Below are positions 20,481 through 29,145 of a DNA stretch of 64,000 bases, in pieces. Below the pieces are notes generated by a model that saw nothing but the letters and a program-made list of their open reading frames with translations, made no database searches and had not been told where the DNA came from. Origin of the DNA: Thermosynechococcus sp. HN-54 (lineage in GTDB: Bacteria; Cyanobacteriota; Cyanobacteriia; Thermosynechococcales; Thermosynechococcaceae). The DNA lies in contig NZ_CP098039.1 of the NCBI RefSeq assembly GCF_023650955.1, positions 992,001-1,056,000 on the forward strand. The letters are read 5' to 3'. A program made the translations under genes and the position numbers. Within the stretch, counting starts at the first letter, position 1. Each line of letters starts with the position of its first letter.

Positions 20481-21908
20481 TTACCAACTCAGCAGTTTTT
20501 GTAGGCGATCGCGAATCCAGTGAATGGGGCGACTTTGATCCTGATCTGCCCGACTCAGTTGCTGAAGCTCCTGGTGGTGTTGCGCCAGCACATCCTGACG
20601 GCGGGCGATCGCCACCGCAATATCATCAGCAAGGGAAGGGTGTTCTTTTAGCAACTGTTCAAATCCCTCCCGTGGTAGGACAAACAAGACCGTATCCGTC
20701 ATTGCCATCATCGTTGTTGGGCAGGCCACCCCCAGCATCAGTGGTAGCTCCCCAAAGTGCTCCCCCGGATTAAACGTCATCATCGGCTTGAGTTCGCCAT
20801 TCTCCTCATAGACCGCTGCCATCTGCCCCTGCAATACGATGTAGAAGTTAGTGATCGGCTCCTGAGCACGGAACAAAATTTCCTTCGCTGTCAGGTGCTT
20901 GCGGTAGCCTGATTCAATGAGAAAGCGCAGTTGCAGGTCATTCATACACTGAAAGTAGCTCACCTGCTGAAGCAGCGACTTTAAGGAGGGGGTTGCCGGT
21001 GCCAAGGGCATGCCTACCGTTTCGGCTGGCCCAGAGGGAAGAGAGAGCGCCGGCGCATTGCGAATCCACAGATCTCGCTGGGGGAAAGGAATTGAGATAT
21101 TGTGCTGCCGAAAGTAGTAATCAATCTTGAAATTGAGACTGCTTTTGATGAAGACTCGCCGCTCAATGGCATCCGTCCATACCCAAAGTTCAAACTCAAG
21201 AGCCGAATCGCCAAATTCACGGAAAATCACCCGAGGGGCTGGCTCCCTGAGGACATCTGGCTCAGAATGCGCAATATTGAGCAAGACTTCCGTCACCAAA
21301 ACTGGATCTGTCCCATAGGCCACCCCAATGGGAATATCAATGCGACCGCGATGGGTTTCATAATACCAATTCAGCACCGGACTATCGGCAAGGTAGGTAT
21401 TGGGCACCACCACATTTGAACCGTTAAAGGTTTGAATCACCGTGGCTCGCATCGAAACTTCCTGAACGTAACCACTGATGTTTTCAATTTCCACAAAGTC
21501 GCCGACACGGACTTTGCGCTCAATAAGGAGCGTCAGGCCACTGATGAGATTGCGGGTAACATCCTGCAAACCAAAACCAATCCCCACCCCCAAGCCACCG
21601 ATAATCACTGCGAGAGAATCGAGATTAATCCCCACTGCTTGCAAAACAATGATGTAGCCCAGTGCCCCCCCGGCACCACTAATCACCGTGGAAATGGCCT
21701 CGCGGTTGCCTAGATCCAAACCAAGGCGCGGCAGCAGTTGATTTTTCAATACCCCCTTGAAAAAGCGCGCTAGAATTGCAACGAGAATGAGCAGCAGCAC
21801 CACTTGAAACAGCCAACGCAGGGAAATGGTTTCCCGCCCAAGGCGAAACAAAGGTGCATCGACAATATTGATAAAGGACGACCACAGCTCAATAACTTGG
21901 GATGGCAT
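20481..21908 (-). CDS. MscS-type mechanosensitive channel fused to a cyclic-nucleotide-binding domain
   Basis: The 475-residue product has three N-terminal hydrophobic helices, the MscS pore-lining segment with its Gly/Ala pattern (VIIGGLGVGIGFGLQDVTRNLISGL, here about residues 104-128), the beta domain (VRVGDFVEIENISGYVQEV), and then a cNMP domain at about 325-455 with the phosphate-binding cassette region GEHFGELPLMLGVACPTTMMA. The arginine usually found in the cAMP-binding cassette (RxA) is not obvious: the segment reads CPTTMMA, so ligand binding is doubtful. MscK/MscS proteins release solutes on hypo-osmotic shock; fusions to cNMP domains are known and are gated or tuned by the ligand in some bacteria. 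Confidence 0.88.
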   Translation of the reverse strand: MPSQVIELWSSFINIVDAPLFRLGRETISLRWLFQVVLLLILVAILARFFKGVLKNQLLPRLGLDLGNREAISTVISGAGGALGYIIVLQAVGINLDSLAVIIGGLGVGIGFGLQDVTRNLISGLTLLIERKVRVGDFVEIENISGYVQEVSMRATVIQTFNGSNVVVPNTYLADSPVLNWYYETHRGRIDIPIGVAYGTDPVLVTEVLLNIAHSEPDVLREPAPRVIFREFGDSALEFELWVWTDAIERRVFIKSSLNFKIDYYFRQHNISIPFPQRDLWIRNAPALSLPSGPAETVGMPLAPATPSLKSLLQQVSYFQCMNDLQLRFLIESGYRKHLTAKEILFRAQEPITNFYIVLQGQMAAVYEENGELKPMMTFNPGEHFGELPLMLGVACPTTMMAMTDTVLFVLPREGFEQLLKEHPSLADDIAVAIARRQDVLAQHHQELQQLSRADQDQSRPIHWIRDRLQKLLSW

Positions 21909-22048
21909 TCTCCATAGTCTCCTCAGGGGTTCACAAACTTAGACAGTGCCTAAGATAATCAGCGTGCCCAAGCTAACCCCCTCACTTTAGCAGGGGACAA
22001 CCGTCAACTGAAGGAACTCACCTAAATCGCGATCTGCTCTCTTAGTGA

Positions 22049-22348
22049 TCAAAGACTTGGGTGCAACATATCCCACAATAGCCAAAGGGCGATCGCCAAG
22101 AGACTGCTGCCTGTCAACGTTTGTAATCGCTGTTCCGAGAGGTATTGTGACAACCAGCGACCAATCAACACCCCAATCAAACTGGTGGTTACTAAGGCCA
22201 AAGCTGCTCCCAAAAACACCAACCAAGGGGAGGCAGCGCGGGCAGCCATGAAAAACACAGCAATTTGAGTTTTATCGGCAAATTCAGCCAAAAAAACGGT
22301 TAAAAACGCAACCCCGAACTCTCGCCATGGCAACGCGCGCTTAATCAC
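22049..22348 (-). CDS. Half-size UPF0016/Gdt1-type cation transporter with a variant signature
   Basis: The 99-residue product has three hydrophobic segments and one copy of the Gdt1/TMEM165 signature, here EFADKTQ rather than the usual E-x-G-D-K-T/S. Full-length family members have two such repeats; many cyanobacteria instead encode two half-size proteins that presumably pair, and the second half is not in this window. Relatives export Mn2+ or exchange Ca2+ for H+, for example Synechocystis Mnx in thylakoids. The glycine-to-alanine change keeps the acidic and basic residues of the motif. A small basic protein is encoded 10 bp upstream on the same strand. Confidence 0.78.
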   Translation of the reverse strand: MIKRALPWREFGVAFLTVFLAEFADKTQIAVFFMAARAASPWLVFLGAALALVTTSLIGVLIGRWLSQYLSEQRLQTLTGSSLLAIALWLLWDMLHPSL

Positions 22349-22358
22349 CGACTACCCT

Positions 22359-22523
22359 CTAGGTGTCCGTCATTTCCTCAACCGTCTCGGTGGTTTTCGT
22401 CTCTGGGCGATTCTCCGTATTTAGACGACGGCTGTAACGCCCCGAAGAACGCTTGCGAAACTTGCGAGCATAGGCTTGATTACGAAGAGCTTTTTCTTTC
22501 TTGGGATTGCGGCGTTTGGCCAT
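22359..22523 (-). CDS. Small basic protein, conserved in cyanobacteria, function unknown
   Basis: The 54-residue product begins MAKRRNPKKEKALRNQAYAR, is strongly basic in its first 30 residues and acidic and Thr/Glu-rich in the rest. ATG 22523 was chosen because GAGGT lies four bases upstream. A well-formed promoter lies 60 bp further upstream, which supports expression. The Lys/Arg-rich start is reminiscent of small RNA- or ribosome-binding proteins, but that is only composition. It is 10 bp before the Gdt1-type gene, so the two may be co-transcribed. Confidence 0.62.
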   Translation of the reverse strand: MAKRRNPKKEKALRNQAYARKFRKRSSGRYSRRLNTENRPETKTTETVEEMTDT

Positions 22524-22582
22524 GCTTACCTCAATGGTAGGGGTGGTCTCAGCACTCAACAAAAATTAAGGACAGAAACCCT

Positions 22583-22611
22583 ATTGTATCGAAATTTTTC
22601 CCCTAGCACAA
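22583..22611 (-). promoter_or_regulatory. Promoter for the small basic protein and Gdt1-type gene
   Basis: On the minus strand TTGTGC (22611-22606) and TACAAT (22588-22583) are 17 bp apart. The predicted start near 22577 gives a leader of about 55 bases to the ATG at 22523. Confidence 0.55.
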
Positions 22612-22682
22612 GAAGCGCCTGATCGAAGAGCCACCGAGAGCTCTCTGCATAGGGAGCATATCAGATCAAAAAACATGAGAAA

Positions 22683-22706
22683 CCCCCTAAGCCTTGACCT
22701 AGGGGG
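22683..22706 (-). terminator. Rho-independent terminator of dnaK
   Basis: On the minus strand CCCCCTA (22706-22700) pairs with TAGGGGG (22689-22683) around a 10-base loop; TTTCTCATGTTTTTT follows. It is 43 bp after the dnaK stop. Confidence 0.7.
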
Positions 22707-22748
22707 AGGAGGAGTCTTGTTCTGGCAGAAAGTTGCCAATGGGCGGGA

Positions 22749-24671
22749 CTATTTGGTTTCTGAGAACTCAGCGTCAATCACTTCGTCATCACCGCCACTA
22801 CCACTGCTACCGCTGCTGCTGGAGCCAGTCCCATCACTGGGCTGAGCACTTTGATAGACACTGGAGCCGACACTGTAGAGAGTTTGTTGCAGATCCTGCA
22901 TCAGTGATTTCACCCGCTCAAAGTCAATAGACTCAATGGGTTTCTTCTCAGTTTCAGTGCCGATTTCCGAGCGCAGGTTGGCAATGAGGGAGGTGAGACG
23001 GTCTTTATCGCTGCTGGAGACTTTATCCCCCAACTCACTCAACTGTTTCTCCGCTTGATAGCAGAGTTGCTCTGCCTGGTTCTTAGTCTCGATTTTCTCG
23101 CGTTTGGCTTTATCAGCAGCGGCATTCATTTCCGCTTCGCGCACCATGCGTTCCACCTCATCCTTAGGCAGCGTTGAGGCGCCGGTGATGCTAATGGACT
23201 GCTGTTTGCCTGTGCCTTTGTCGCGAGCGGTCACGTTGAGGATACCGTTGGCATCAATATCAAACGTGACTTCGATTTGGGGCACGCCGCGTGGTGCCGG
23301 AGGAATACCATCCAAACGGAAGGTACCGAGGCTCTTGTTGTCAGCGGCCATTTCCCGCTCCCCTTGCAGGACGTGGATCTCCACATTGGTTTGACCGTCA
23401 ACGGCGGTGGAAAAGACCTCGGATTTTTTCGTTGGGATCGTGGTGTTGCGGGGAATAATTTTCGTCATCACACCACCAAGGGTTTCCACCCCCAAGGACA
23501 GCGGTGTGACATCGAGGAGGAGAATGTCTTTCACTTCCCCTGCCAGCACCCCAGCTTGAATGGCAGCACCCACAGCCACGACTTCATCAGGGTTCACACT
23601 CTGGTTAGGGTCTTTGCCCAATAGCCGTTTGACCAGCTCTTGGATGGCGGGAATGCGGGTGGAACCTCCGACGAGCACCACTTCATCAATCTGCTCTTTG
23701 CTGAGTTTGGCATCCCTAAGGGCTTGCTCGACGGGTACGCGGCAACGATCAATCAGATCAGAGCAGAGTTCTTCAAATTTGGCGCGGGTGAGCGTCATGT
23801 CGAGGTGTTTCGGACCATCCTGCGTTGCGGTGATGAAGGGCAGGTTGATTTCCGTTTGCATGACGCTGGAAAGTTCAATCTTGGCTTTTTCTGCCGCTTC
23901 CGTCAGCCGTTGCAGCGCCTGTTTGTCTTTGCGCAGGTCAATGCCCTCTTGGGCACGGAAAGATTCAGCGAGGTAGTCAACAATTTTCTTGTCGAAGTCA
24001 TCACCGCCAAGGTGGGTGTCCCCAGAGGTGGCTAGCACTTCAAAAACGCCATCACCGACTTCGAGGATGGACACGTCAAAGGTACCACCGCCAAGGTCAA
24101 AAACAAGGATGGTTTCATTGGCCTTTTTATCGAGTCCATAGGCCAAGGAGGCGGCGGTGGGTTCGTTGATGATCCGCAGTACTTCGAGACCGGCAATTTT
24201 GCCAGCGTCTTTGGTGGCTTGGCGCTGCGAGTCATTGAAGTAGGCGGGTACTGTAATAACCGCTTGGGTGACTTCCTCGCCAAGGTATTTGCTGGCATCC
24301 TCTTTCAGTTTGCGCAGAACTTGAGCAGAAATCTCTTCGGGGGCAAACTGCTTGCCAAGGGCAGGGCAGTCGAGCTTGACATTGCCATTGACATTCAAAA
24401 CTTTGTAGGAGACCTCAGTGGCTTCGTGGGTCACCTCATCAAAGCGACGACCAATAAAGCGCTTCACCGAATAAAAGGTATTTTCGGGGTTCATTACAGC
24501 TTGCCGTTTGGCAATTTGACCCACGAGGCGATCGCCATTTTTGGTGTAGGCAACAACGGAGGGCGTTGTCCGAAACCCTTCAGCATTGGCAATAACCGTG
24601 GGCTTGCCCCCTTCCATGACGGCCACACAGGAGTTGGTGGTTCCCAGATCAATTCCGACAACTTTTGCCAT
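22749..24671 (-). CDS. dnaK: Chaperone DnaK (Hsp70), probably the DnaK2 paralogue
   Basis: The 640-residue product begins [22 protein letters not shown] and includes the phosphate-2 loop [15 protein letters not shown], the adenosine motif [14 protein letters not shown], the linker [13 protein letters not shown], a substrate-binding domain and a Gly/Ser-rich tail ending DDEVIDAEF. The canonical tail and length fit DnaK2, the essential heat-inducible paralogue in cyanobacteria; DnaK1 and DnaK3 diverge more. It binds unfolded chains in an ATP cycle with DnaJ and GrpE. No grpE or dnaJ is adjacent, and I see no CIRCE element upstream. A terminator closes the transcript. Confidence 0.95.
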   Translation of the reverse strand: MAKVVGIDLGTTNSCVAVMEGGKPTVIANAEGFRTTPSVVAYTKNGDRLVGQIAKRQAVMNPENTFYSVKRFIGRRFDEVTHEATEVSYKVLNVNGNVKLDCPALGKQFAPEEISAQVLRKLKEDASKYLGEEVTQAVITVPAYFNDSQRQATKDAGKIAGLEVLRIINEPTAASLAYGLDKKANETILVFDLGGGTFDVSILEVGDGVFEVLATSGDTHLGGDDFDKKIVDYLAESFRAQEGIDLRKDKQALQRLTEAAEKAKIELSSVMQTEINLPFITATQDGPKHLDMTLTRAKFEELCSDLIDRCRVPVEQALRDAKLSKEQIDEVVLVGGSTRIPAIQELVKRLLGKDPNQSVNPDEVVAVGAAIQAGVLAGEVKDILLLDVTPLSLGVETLGGVMTKIIPRNTTIPTKKSEVFSTAVDGQTNVEIHVLQGEREMAADNKSLGTFRLDGIPPAPRGVPQIEVTFDIDANGILNVTARDKGTGKQQSISITGASTLPKDEVERMVREAEMNAAADKAKREKIETKNQAEQLCYQAEKQLSELGDKVSSSDKDRLTSLIANLRSEIGTETEKKPIESIDFERVKSLMQDLQQTLYSVGSSVYQSAQPSDGTGSSSSGSSGSGGDDEVIDAEFSETK

Positions 24672-24796
24672 AGCGACGAAAACTCCCTTTGCAGGCTAAC
24701 TTTGATGCGGGGCACAGCACCCATATTGGGCTTAACCCTCTCTCTTTCCTATAGTGCGATCGCTCTTGCTATGAGTAAAAGGGGGATTTACCGAAC

Positions 24797-25498
24797 CTAC
24801 ACAGGGTAGTCAGCCACGTAGGGCAAGGGATCGACTAAACCTAATTCGGCAAAGGCCGTTAAACGCAACCGACAGGCATCACAGCGACCACAGGCCTGTT
24901 CCCCTTCGGCATAGCAGGACCAAGTTTTTTCCCAAGGGACGCCGTATTCATTGCCAAGGCGAATGATGTCTTTTTTATGAAGGTTAATGAGGGGAGTCAC
25001 AATTTCGATGGGCTGACCTTCGCGCCCCTGTTTTGTACCGAGGCGATAGACCTCCTGCATGGCGGCAATGTAATCAGGGCGACAGTCGGGATAGCCGGAG
25101 TAATCAAGGGCATTAACGCCGATGTGCACGGTTTGCGCCCCTAGGGCTTCCGCATAGGCAAGGGCAACACTTAAAAAGATAGTATTGCGGGCGGGGACAT
25201 AGGTAACCGGAATCTCGTGACTCATCGTGGCAAGGTCACGATCGCGGGGTAAGTCAATCGTTGAGTCTGTCAGAGCTGACCCTCCCCATAACCGCAAATT
25301 TAGGGAAACGATTTGATGCTGAAGGACGTGAGCAGCGGCGGCAATAGCGATCGCGGCTTCCAATTCTCGCCGATGGCGCTGACCATAGTCAAAGGAGAGG
25401 GCATAGCAAGCATAGCCCAAAGCCTTAGCACGAAATAAGATTGTGCTGGAGTCTAAGCCCCCTGAGAGCAACACGACGGCCTTTTGTGTCGTCATCAT
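24797..25498 (-). CDS. queC: 7-cyano-7-deazaguanine (preQ0) synthase
   Basis: The 233-residue product has the ATP pyrophosphatase loop SGGLDSS at 12-18, [14 protein letters not shown], the [18 protein letters not shown] motif and a C-terminal zinc site formed by [15 protein letters not shown]. QueC converts 7-carboxy-7-deazaguanine to preQ0 with ammonia and ATP, a step of queuosine tRNA modification. ATG 25498 and 25495 are both possible starts (MMTTQ or MTTQ). The gene is 125 bp from dnaK on the same strand and looks independently expressed. Confidence 0.95.
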   Translation of the reverse strand: MMTTQKAVVLLSGGLDSSTILFRAKALGYACYALSFDYGQRHRRELEAAIAIAAAAHVLQHQIVSLNLRLWGGSALTDSTIDLPRDRDLATMSHEIPVTYVPARNTIFLSVALAYAEALGAQTVHIGVNALDYSGYPDCRPDYIAAMQEVYRLGTKQGREGQPIEIVTPLINLHKKDIIRLGNEYGVPWEKTWSCYAEGEQACGRCDACRLRLTAFAELGLVDPLPYVADYPV

Positions 25499-25641
25499 AC
25501 CTGTCTATCAAAAACTTTACATTTGGCAATGCTGTGGTAGCATCTTTCTGAAAATGTTCATTCTGTGAGTTTTTACTTACGGCGGGCGATCGCCAACACC
25601 AAGCCCTTCCCCGGTTGCGTAGAGGAGTGAAATAACTAGAC

Positions 25642-26676
25642 ATGAGTTCTGCCGTCCGTCCCCAGCCCGATCCACTGCGCATTGGCGTTATCGGTGTTGG
25701 CAACATGGGTCAGCACCACACCCGTGTTTTGAGTTTACTCAAAGATGTCGAACTTGTGGGCATCTCTGACGTGAATCTGGAGCGGGGCATTGATACCGCC
25801 AGCAAATATCGGGTGAAATTTTTTGAAAACTATGTGGATTTGCTGCCCCACGTTGAGGCGGTGTGTATTGCCGTGCCCACCCGTCTCCACCATGAAGTGG
25901 GCATTACCTGCTTGCGCCATGGGGTGCATGTGTTGGTGGAAAAACCCATTGCCGCGAGTATTAGCGAAGCAGAATCCCTAGTTAACGCGGCAGCGGAGTG
26001 CCAGTGCATCCTCCAAGTTGGACATATTGAGCGCTTTAACCCCGCGTTTCAAGAACTGAGCAAAGTCCTGCGCACTGAGGAAATCCTTGCCCTTGAAGCC
26101 GATCGCATGAGTCCCTACTCCGATCGCGCCAATGATGTCTCGGTGGTTCTCGACTTAATGATTCACGACATTGACCTGTTGCTGGAACTCACCAATTCCC
26201 CTGTGGTGCGCCTGACGGCGGCAGGCAGTCGCTCTGCCAACTCTGGGTATCTAGACTACGTCACGGCTACCTTGGGCTTTGCCAACGGCATTATTGCCAC
26301 ACTGACTGCCAGTAAAGTCACCCACCGCAAGCAACGGCGCATTACCGCCCACTGCAAGAATTCCCTCACGGAAGCTGATTTTCTTAAAAACGAAATTCTC
26401 ATTCACCGCAAAACCACAGCAACGTGCAGTGCTGACCACGGCCAAGTCCTCTATCGCCAAGACGGCCTGATCGAGAAAGTCTATACCAGCAACATTGAAC
26501 CCCTCCATGCGGAATTGGAGCACTTTGTCAACTGCGTCCGCGGGGGTCAACCTCCCTCGGTGGGTGGGGAACAGGCGCTGAAGGCGTTGCGTTTGGCCAG
26601 TCTCATTGAGCAGTTAGCCCTTGATGGGCACAGTTGGGGGCAATTGGACGCATCCTTAGCAACCCTGATTCCTTAG
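25642..26676 (+). CDS. Gfo/Idh/MocA-family NAD(P)-dependent oxidoreductase
   Basis: The 344-residue product has a Rossmann motif IGVIGVGNMGQHHTRVL, the family's EKPIA segment (VLVEKPIAASISEAE), GHIERFNPAFQEL, and DLMIHDIDLLLEL with the likely catalytic His. The GxNMGxHH and GHIERFNP patterns resemble UDP-N-acetylglucosamine 3-dehydrogenase-like members, but the substrate cannot be fixed from sequence. No sugar-pathway genes are adjacent. GAGGAG lies 14 bases upstream, a little far from the ATG. An unknown Cys-rich protein follows on the same strand. Confidence 0.85.
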   Translation: MSSAVRPQPDPLRIGVIGVGNMGQHHTRVLSLLKDVELVGISDVNLERGIDTASKYRVKFFENYVDLLPHVEAVCIAVPTRLHHEVGITCLRHGVHVLVEKPIAASISEAESLVNAAAECQCILQVGHIERFNPAFQELSKVLRTEEILALEADRMSPYSDRANDVSVVLDLMIHDIDLLLELTNSPVVRLTAAGSRSANSGYLDYVTATLGFANGIIATLTASKVTHRKQRRITAHCKNSLTEADFLKNEILIHRKTTATCSADHGQVLYRQDGLIEKVYTSNIEPLHAELEHFVNCVRGGQPPSVGGEQALKALRLASLIEQLALDGHSWGQLDASLATLIP

Positions 26677-26734
26677 ACTCTGCCGCCCTCGTTCTTGCGC
26701 TAGGGTAGTAAGTACAGCAGCGAGGGTTGTGTCA

Positions 26735-27172
26735 ATGACGAGTATAGAAGGCTGTGCCTTTTTGGCAGCCCAAGCAAAGGTGAAGTCCTATCTTGCTTAC
26801 TGGTTTCAGTTGGGTAAACGCCTGTGTATTTGGGGTGGCGAACACACGGTGCTGCCGCAACCTGTCCTGCAGGGCGATCGCTACAGTCAAGCCTTTGAAG
26901 CCTGCTGGGCCTATGTCATTTCTGGTCAAGCGGGAGATTGCTTCCTTGAAGGTACCACAGAAACCATTACCCAACTGTTGAGCGACTGCTGGGAGATTAC
27001 CGCCTGTGCCCGCTGTCAAATGCCTGTGCCCTTACCTTGTCATGGCTTGCCCCCTGTGCACTGTCCCTGTGCCAGTCTGCCCAACTGGCCGAACTTTGAG
27101 TTACCGCTGCCCCGCAGCCCGATTGACCCCCGTACCCACTTGTTGTCGTTGAAAAAACGTCTCAGTCTTTAA
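26735..27172 (+). CDS. Uncharacterised protein with a C-terminal cysteine cluster
   Basis: I do not recognise the family. The 145-residue product is soluble, with aromatic residues in its first half (YLAYWFQLGKRLCIWGG) and a central region ending in CWEITACARCQMPVP, followed by CHG and CPC. This cysteine spacing (CxxC, then CHG and HCPC within 20 residues) could bind zinc or an iron-sulfur centre. ATG 26735 was chosen over GTG 26729 because GAGGG lies nine bases upstream of the ATG. It lies between an oxidoreductase and a phosphopantetheinyl transferase gene that starts 23 bp downstream, so those two are probably co-transcribed. Confidence 0.6.
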   Translation: MTSIEGCAFLAAQAKVKSYLAYWFQLGKRLCIWGGEHTVLPQPVLQGDRYSQAFEACWAYVISGQAGDCFLEGTTETITQLLSDCWEITACARCQMPVPLPCHGLPPVHCPCASLPNWPNFELPLPRSPIDPRTHLLSLKKRLSL

Positions 27173-27195
27173 GTCTTTATTTTTCAGTCTTTGGT

Positions 27196-27783
27196 GTGTG
27201 GGATGCCCCCTTACCCTCTATTTTGTCCCTGCCATGGCAAGAGCCACCGCTGCATCCTAGGCTGGATAGCCATACCCTCCATCTTTGGTGGTTTACCCTT
27301 GCCCCTAATGTCCCCCGTGAGGTGACCCTGCGCACCTATCTACGACACTATCAGCCTGATCTTGAGGAAGCACCGCTCCCACGCACACCACTGGGGAAGC
27401 CCTATTTGCAGGGGTTGGAATTTAACTGGAGCCATAGCGACAACCTCGCCGTGTTGGCCATTAGCGGGAGTGCTGCTGTGGGAGTAGATGTCGAGATTTT
27501 GCGCCCTTGTCCTCAGCGTTCAGCAATTAGTCGGCGGTTTTTTGGGGCTTCTCTGCAACAGAGGGTACAGGAGGGGGGCGATCGCGCGTTTCTGCAAGCA
27601 TGGACTTACTATGAGGCGTGGCTGAAAGCGCAGGGGGTAGGGGTATGGCAGCGAACTGTAGCTCAGACTGTAAAGCATTGGGTGGCTAGTTTTCTTGTGG
27701 GCGATCGCGCCATTGCCAGTGTTGTTGTGCTAACACCAACTCCTCCCCGGTGTTTCTTTTTTCGGCCAGAAACGATGGGATAA
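27196..27783 (+). CDS. 4'-phosphopantetheinyl transferase (Sfp/HetI type)
   Basis: The 195-residue product contains the two metal-site motifs of the superfamily: AVGVDVEIL and, 50 residues later, FLQAWTYYEAWLKAQG, corresponding to W-T-x-K-E-A-x-x-K. The usual Lys before Glu is Tyr here. An upstream PLPRTPLGKPYLQG, with FNWSHSDNLAVLAI, is the CoA-binding start. The enzyme loads the phosphopantetheine arm from CoA onto acyl-, peptidyl- or aryl-carrier proteins. Cyanobacteria usually encode a single Sfp-type enzyme that serves fatty acid synthesis as well, so this may be essential. The GTG start has no clear ribosome-binding site. Confidence 0.85.
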   Translation: MWDAPLPSILSLPWQEPPLHPRLDSHTLHLWWFTLAPNVPREVTLRTYLRHYQPDLEEAPLPRTPLGKPYLQGLEFNWSHSDNLAVLAISGSAAVGVDVEILRPCPQRSAISRRFFGASLQQRVQEGGDRAFLQAWTYYEAWLKAQGVGVWQRTVAQTVKHWVASFLVGDRAIASVVVLTPTPPRCFFFRPETMG

Positions 27784-27791
27784 ATTCATGT

Positions 27792-28334
27792 TCACACTTG
27801 ATCAAACAGTGTAATCTTGGCCAGAAGTCCTGCCACCATCAAAAACAGTGCCACCAGCAATGCCCAAAGGCGATTATCCGTTGAACTTTGGCGTTTTCCC
27901 AATTCCACCAATTGTTCACGATTAGTCTGCACTTCTAAGCGCACAGCCTCAATTTTGGCCTCCATTGTATTAAATTTCTCATCAACAGTCTTAAACTTTT
28001 CATTGATGGTGGCCTCCATTGTATTAAATTTCTCATCAACGGTCTTAAACTTTTCATTGATGGCGGCTTCCATTGTATTAAATTTCTCATCAACAGTCTT
28101 AAACTTTTCGTTAATAGTCGCTTCAATCGTGTTGAATTTTTGATCAAACCTTACTTCTATGGCATTCAGTTTTTCATCCACGATTTGGAATTTCTGATCA
28201 ATCGTGTTAAATTTTTCACGGATTTCCGCTTGGCCCACCTTCACTTCAAGGGTGAGTTCCGCCAGTTGCGACTGGATTGCTTTCATTGTGTCTAGGACTT
28301 CAGCGAGTTGCGATTGAGTGATAGGTTCGCTCAT
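27792..28334 (-). CDS. Tail-anchored coiled-coil protein, paralogue A (longest, with internal repeats)
   Basis: The 180-residue product has a short N-terminus (MSEPITQSQLAEVLDTM), a charged helical middle, and one C-terminal membrane helix (WALLVALFLMVAGLLAKI, about 157-174). Residues 75-128 are three consecutive copies of an 18-residue unit (NEKFKTVDEKFNTMEATI with one variable residue), preceded by degenerate copies. Eighteen residues equals one heptad plus one hendecad, which keeps a coiled coil in register. The C-terminal anchor puts the rod in the cytoplasm. It resembles DUF1640-like coiled-coil membrane proteins in architecture, but I do not recognise a function. AGGAG precedes the start. 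Two shorter paralogues lie immediately upstream. Confidence 0.7.
   Translation of the reverse strand: MSEPITQSQLAEVLDTMKAIQSQLAELTLEVKVGQAEIREKFNTIDQKFQIVDEKLNAIEVRFDQKFNTIEATINEKFKTVDEKFNTMEAAINEKFKTVDEKFNTMEATINEKFKTVDEKFNTMEAKIEAVRLEVQTNREQLVELGKRQSSTDNRLWALLVALFLMVAGLLAKITLFDQV
27951..28112 (-). repeat. Three tandem 54-bp in-frame repeats
   Basis: This segment encodes residues 75-128 of paralogue A as three 18-codon units that differ by a few bases each. The shorter paralogues lack these copies, so the tract is a recent expansion or a loss elsewhere. Confidence 0.85.
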
Positions 28335-28345
28335 AGGAGTCTCCT

Positions 28346-28660
28346 CTAAACTTGGTTAAATTGGTTAAACAGTGTGATCTTGGCCAGAAGTCCTGCCACC
28401 ATCAAAAACAGTGCCACCAGTAATGCCCAAAGACGATTGTCCGTTGAACCTTGGCGCTTTCCCAATTCGACTAATTGTTCACGATTGGTCTGTACTTCTA
28501 AGCGCACAGCCTCAATTTTGGCCTCCATTGTGTTGAACTTTTCACGGATTTCCGCCTGACCCACCTTGACTTCAAGGGTGAGTTCCGCCAGTTGCGACTG
28601 CATTGCTTTCATTGTGTCTAGGACTTCAGCGAGTTGCGATTGAGTGATAGGTTCGCTCAT
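28346..28660 (-). CDS. Tail-anchored coiled-coil protein, paralogue B (shortest)
   Basis: The 104-residue product is nearly identical to paralogue A at both ends (same first 42 residues apart from one substitution, same KIEAVRLEVQTNREQLVELGKRQ segment and membrane helix) but lacks the middle rod. The C-terminus is extended by a small duplication, FNQFNQV instead of FDQV. AGGAG lies upstream in a spacer that is repeated between A and B and between B and C, showing that the duplicated unit includes the leader. Function unknown. Confidence 0.68.
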   Translation of the reverse strand: MSEPITQSQLAEVLDTMKAMQSQLAELTLEVKVGQAEIREKFNTMEAKIEAVRLEVQTNREQLVELGKRQGSTDNRLWALLVALFLMVAGLLAKITLFNQFNQV

Positions 28661-28671
28661 AGGAGTCTCCT

Positions 28672-29052
28672 CTAAACTTTGTCAAACAGTGTGATCTTGG
28701 CCAGAAGTCCTGCCACCATCAAAAAGAGCGCCACCAGTAATGCCCAAAGGCGATTGTCCGTTGAACCTTGGCGCTTTCCCAATTCGACTAATTGTTCACG
28801 ATTGGTCTGTACTTCTAAGCGCACAGCCTCAATTTTGGCCTCCACAGTGTTAAATTTCTCATCAAATCTCGCTTCCATGGCATTCAGTTTTTCATCCACG
28901 ATTTGGAACTTCTGATCCATGGTGTTAAATTTTTCACGGATTTCCGCTTGACCCACCTTCACTTCAAGGGTGAGTTCTGCCAGTTGCGACTGGATTGCCT
29001 TCATGGTTTCCAGAACTTCAGACAGTTGGGATTGGGTGACAGGTTCGGTCAT
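28672..29052 (-). CDS. Tail-anchored coiled-coil protein, paralogue C
   Basis: The 126-residue product begins MTEPVTQSQLSEVLETM, slightly diverged from A and B, and has an intermediate-length rod (KFNTMDQKFQIVDEKLNAME and one further unit) followed by the shared C-terminal helix. It is first of the three in transcription order, 93 bp downstream of the nuclease-ParA gene on the same strand. That gap holds a possible -10 box TATAAA (minus strand, 29122-29117), so separate transcription is possible. Function unknown. Confidence 0.68.
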   Translation of the reverse strand: MTEPVTQSQLSEVLETMKAIQSQLAELTLEVKVGQAEIREKFNTMDQKFQIVDEKLNAMEARFDEKFNTVEAKIEAVRLEVQTNREQLVELGKRQGSTDNRLWALLVALFLMVAGLLAKITLFDKV

Positions 29053-29145
29053 GATTGATGTTCAGGGAGGGGTAACTTCATTTTAGGGGGAGGGAGCAAT
29101 TTCTGTTTTCAGATTCTTTATAAATCCTGTTACAAAGGTTGTCTG

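Noticed and set aside
21950-22010. Weak hairpin CCCC/GGGG downstream of the Gdt1-type gene
   Set aside because: The stem is only four base pairs and no T-run follows on the minus strand.
24672-24796. CIRCE (HrcA) operator upstream of dnaK
   Set aside because: The inverted repeat TTAGCACTC-N9-GAGTGCTAA is not present in this interval.
24219-24809. Plus-strand frame of 196 codons antisense to dnaK
   Set aside because: It mirrors the dnaK coding sequence and has no recognisable product.
27951-28112. CRISPR array
   Set aside because: The repeats are contiguous 54-bp coding units without unique spacers and lie inside an open reading frame.
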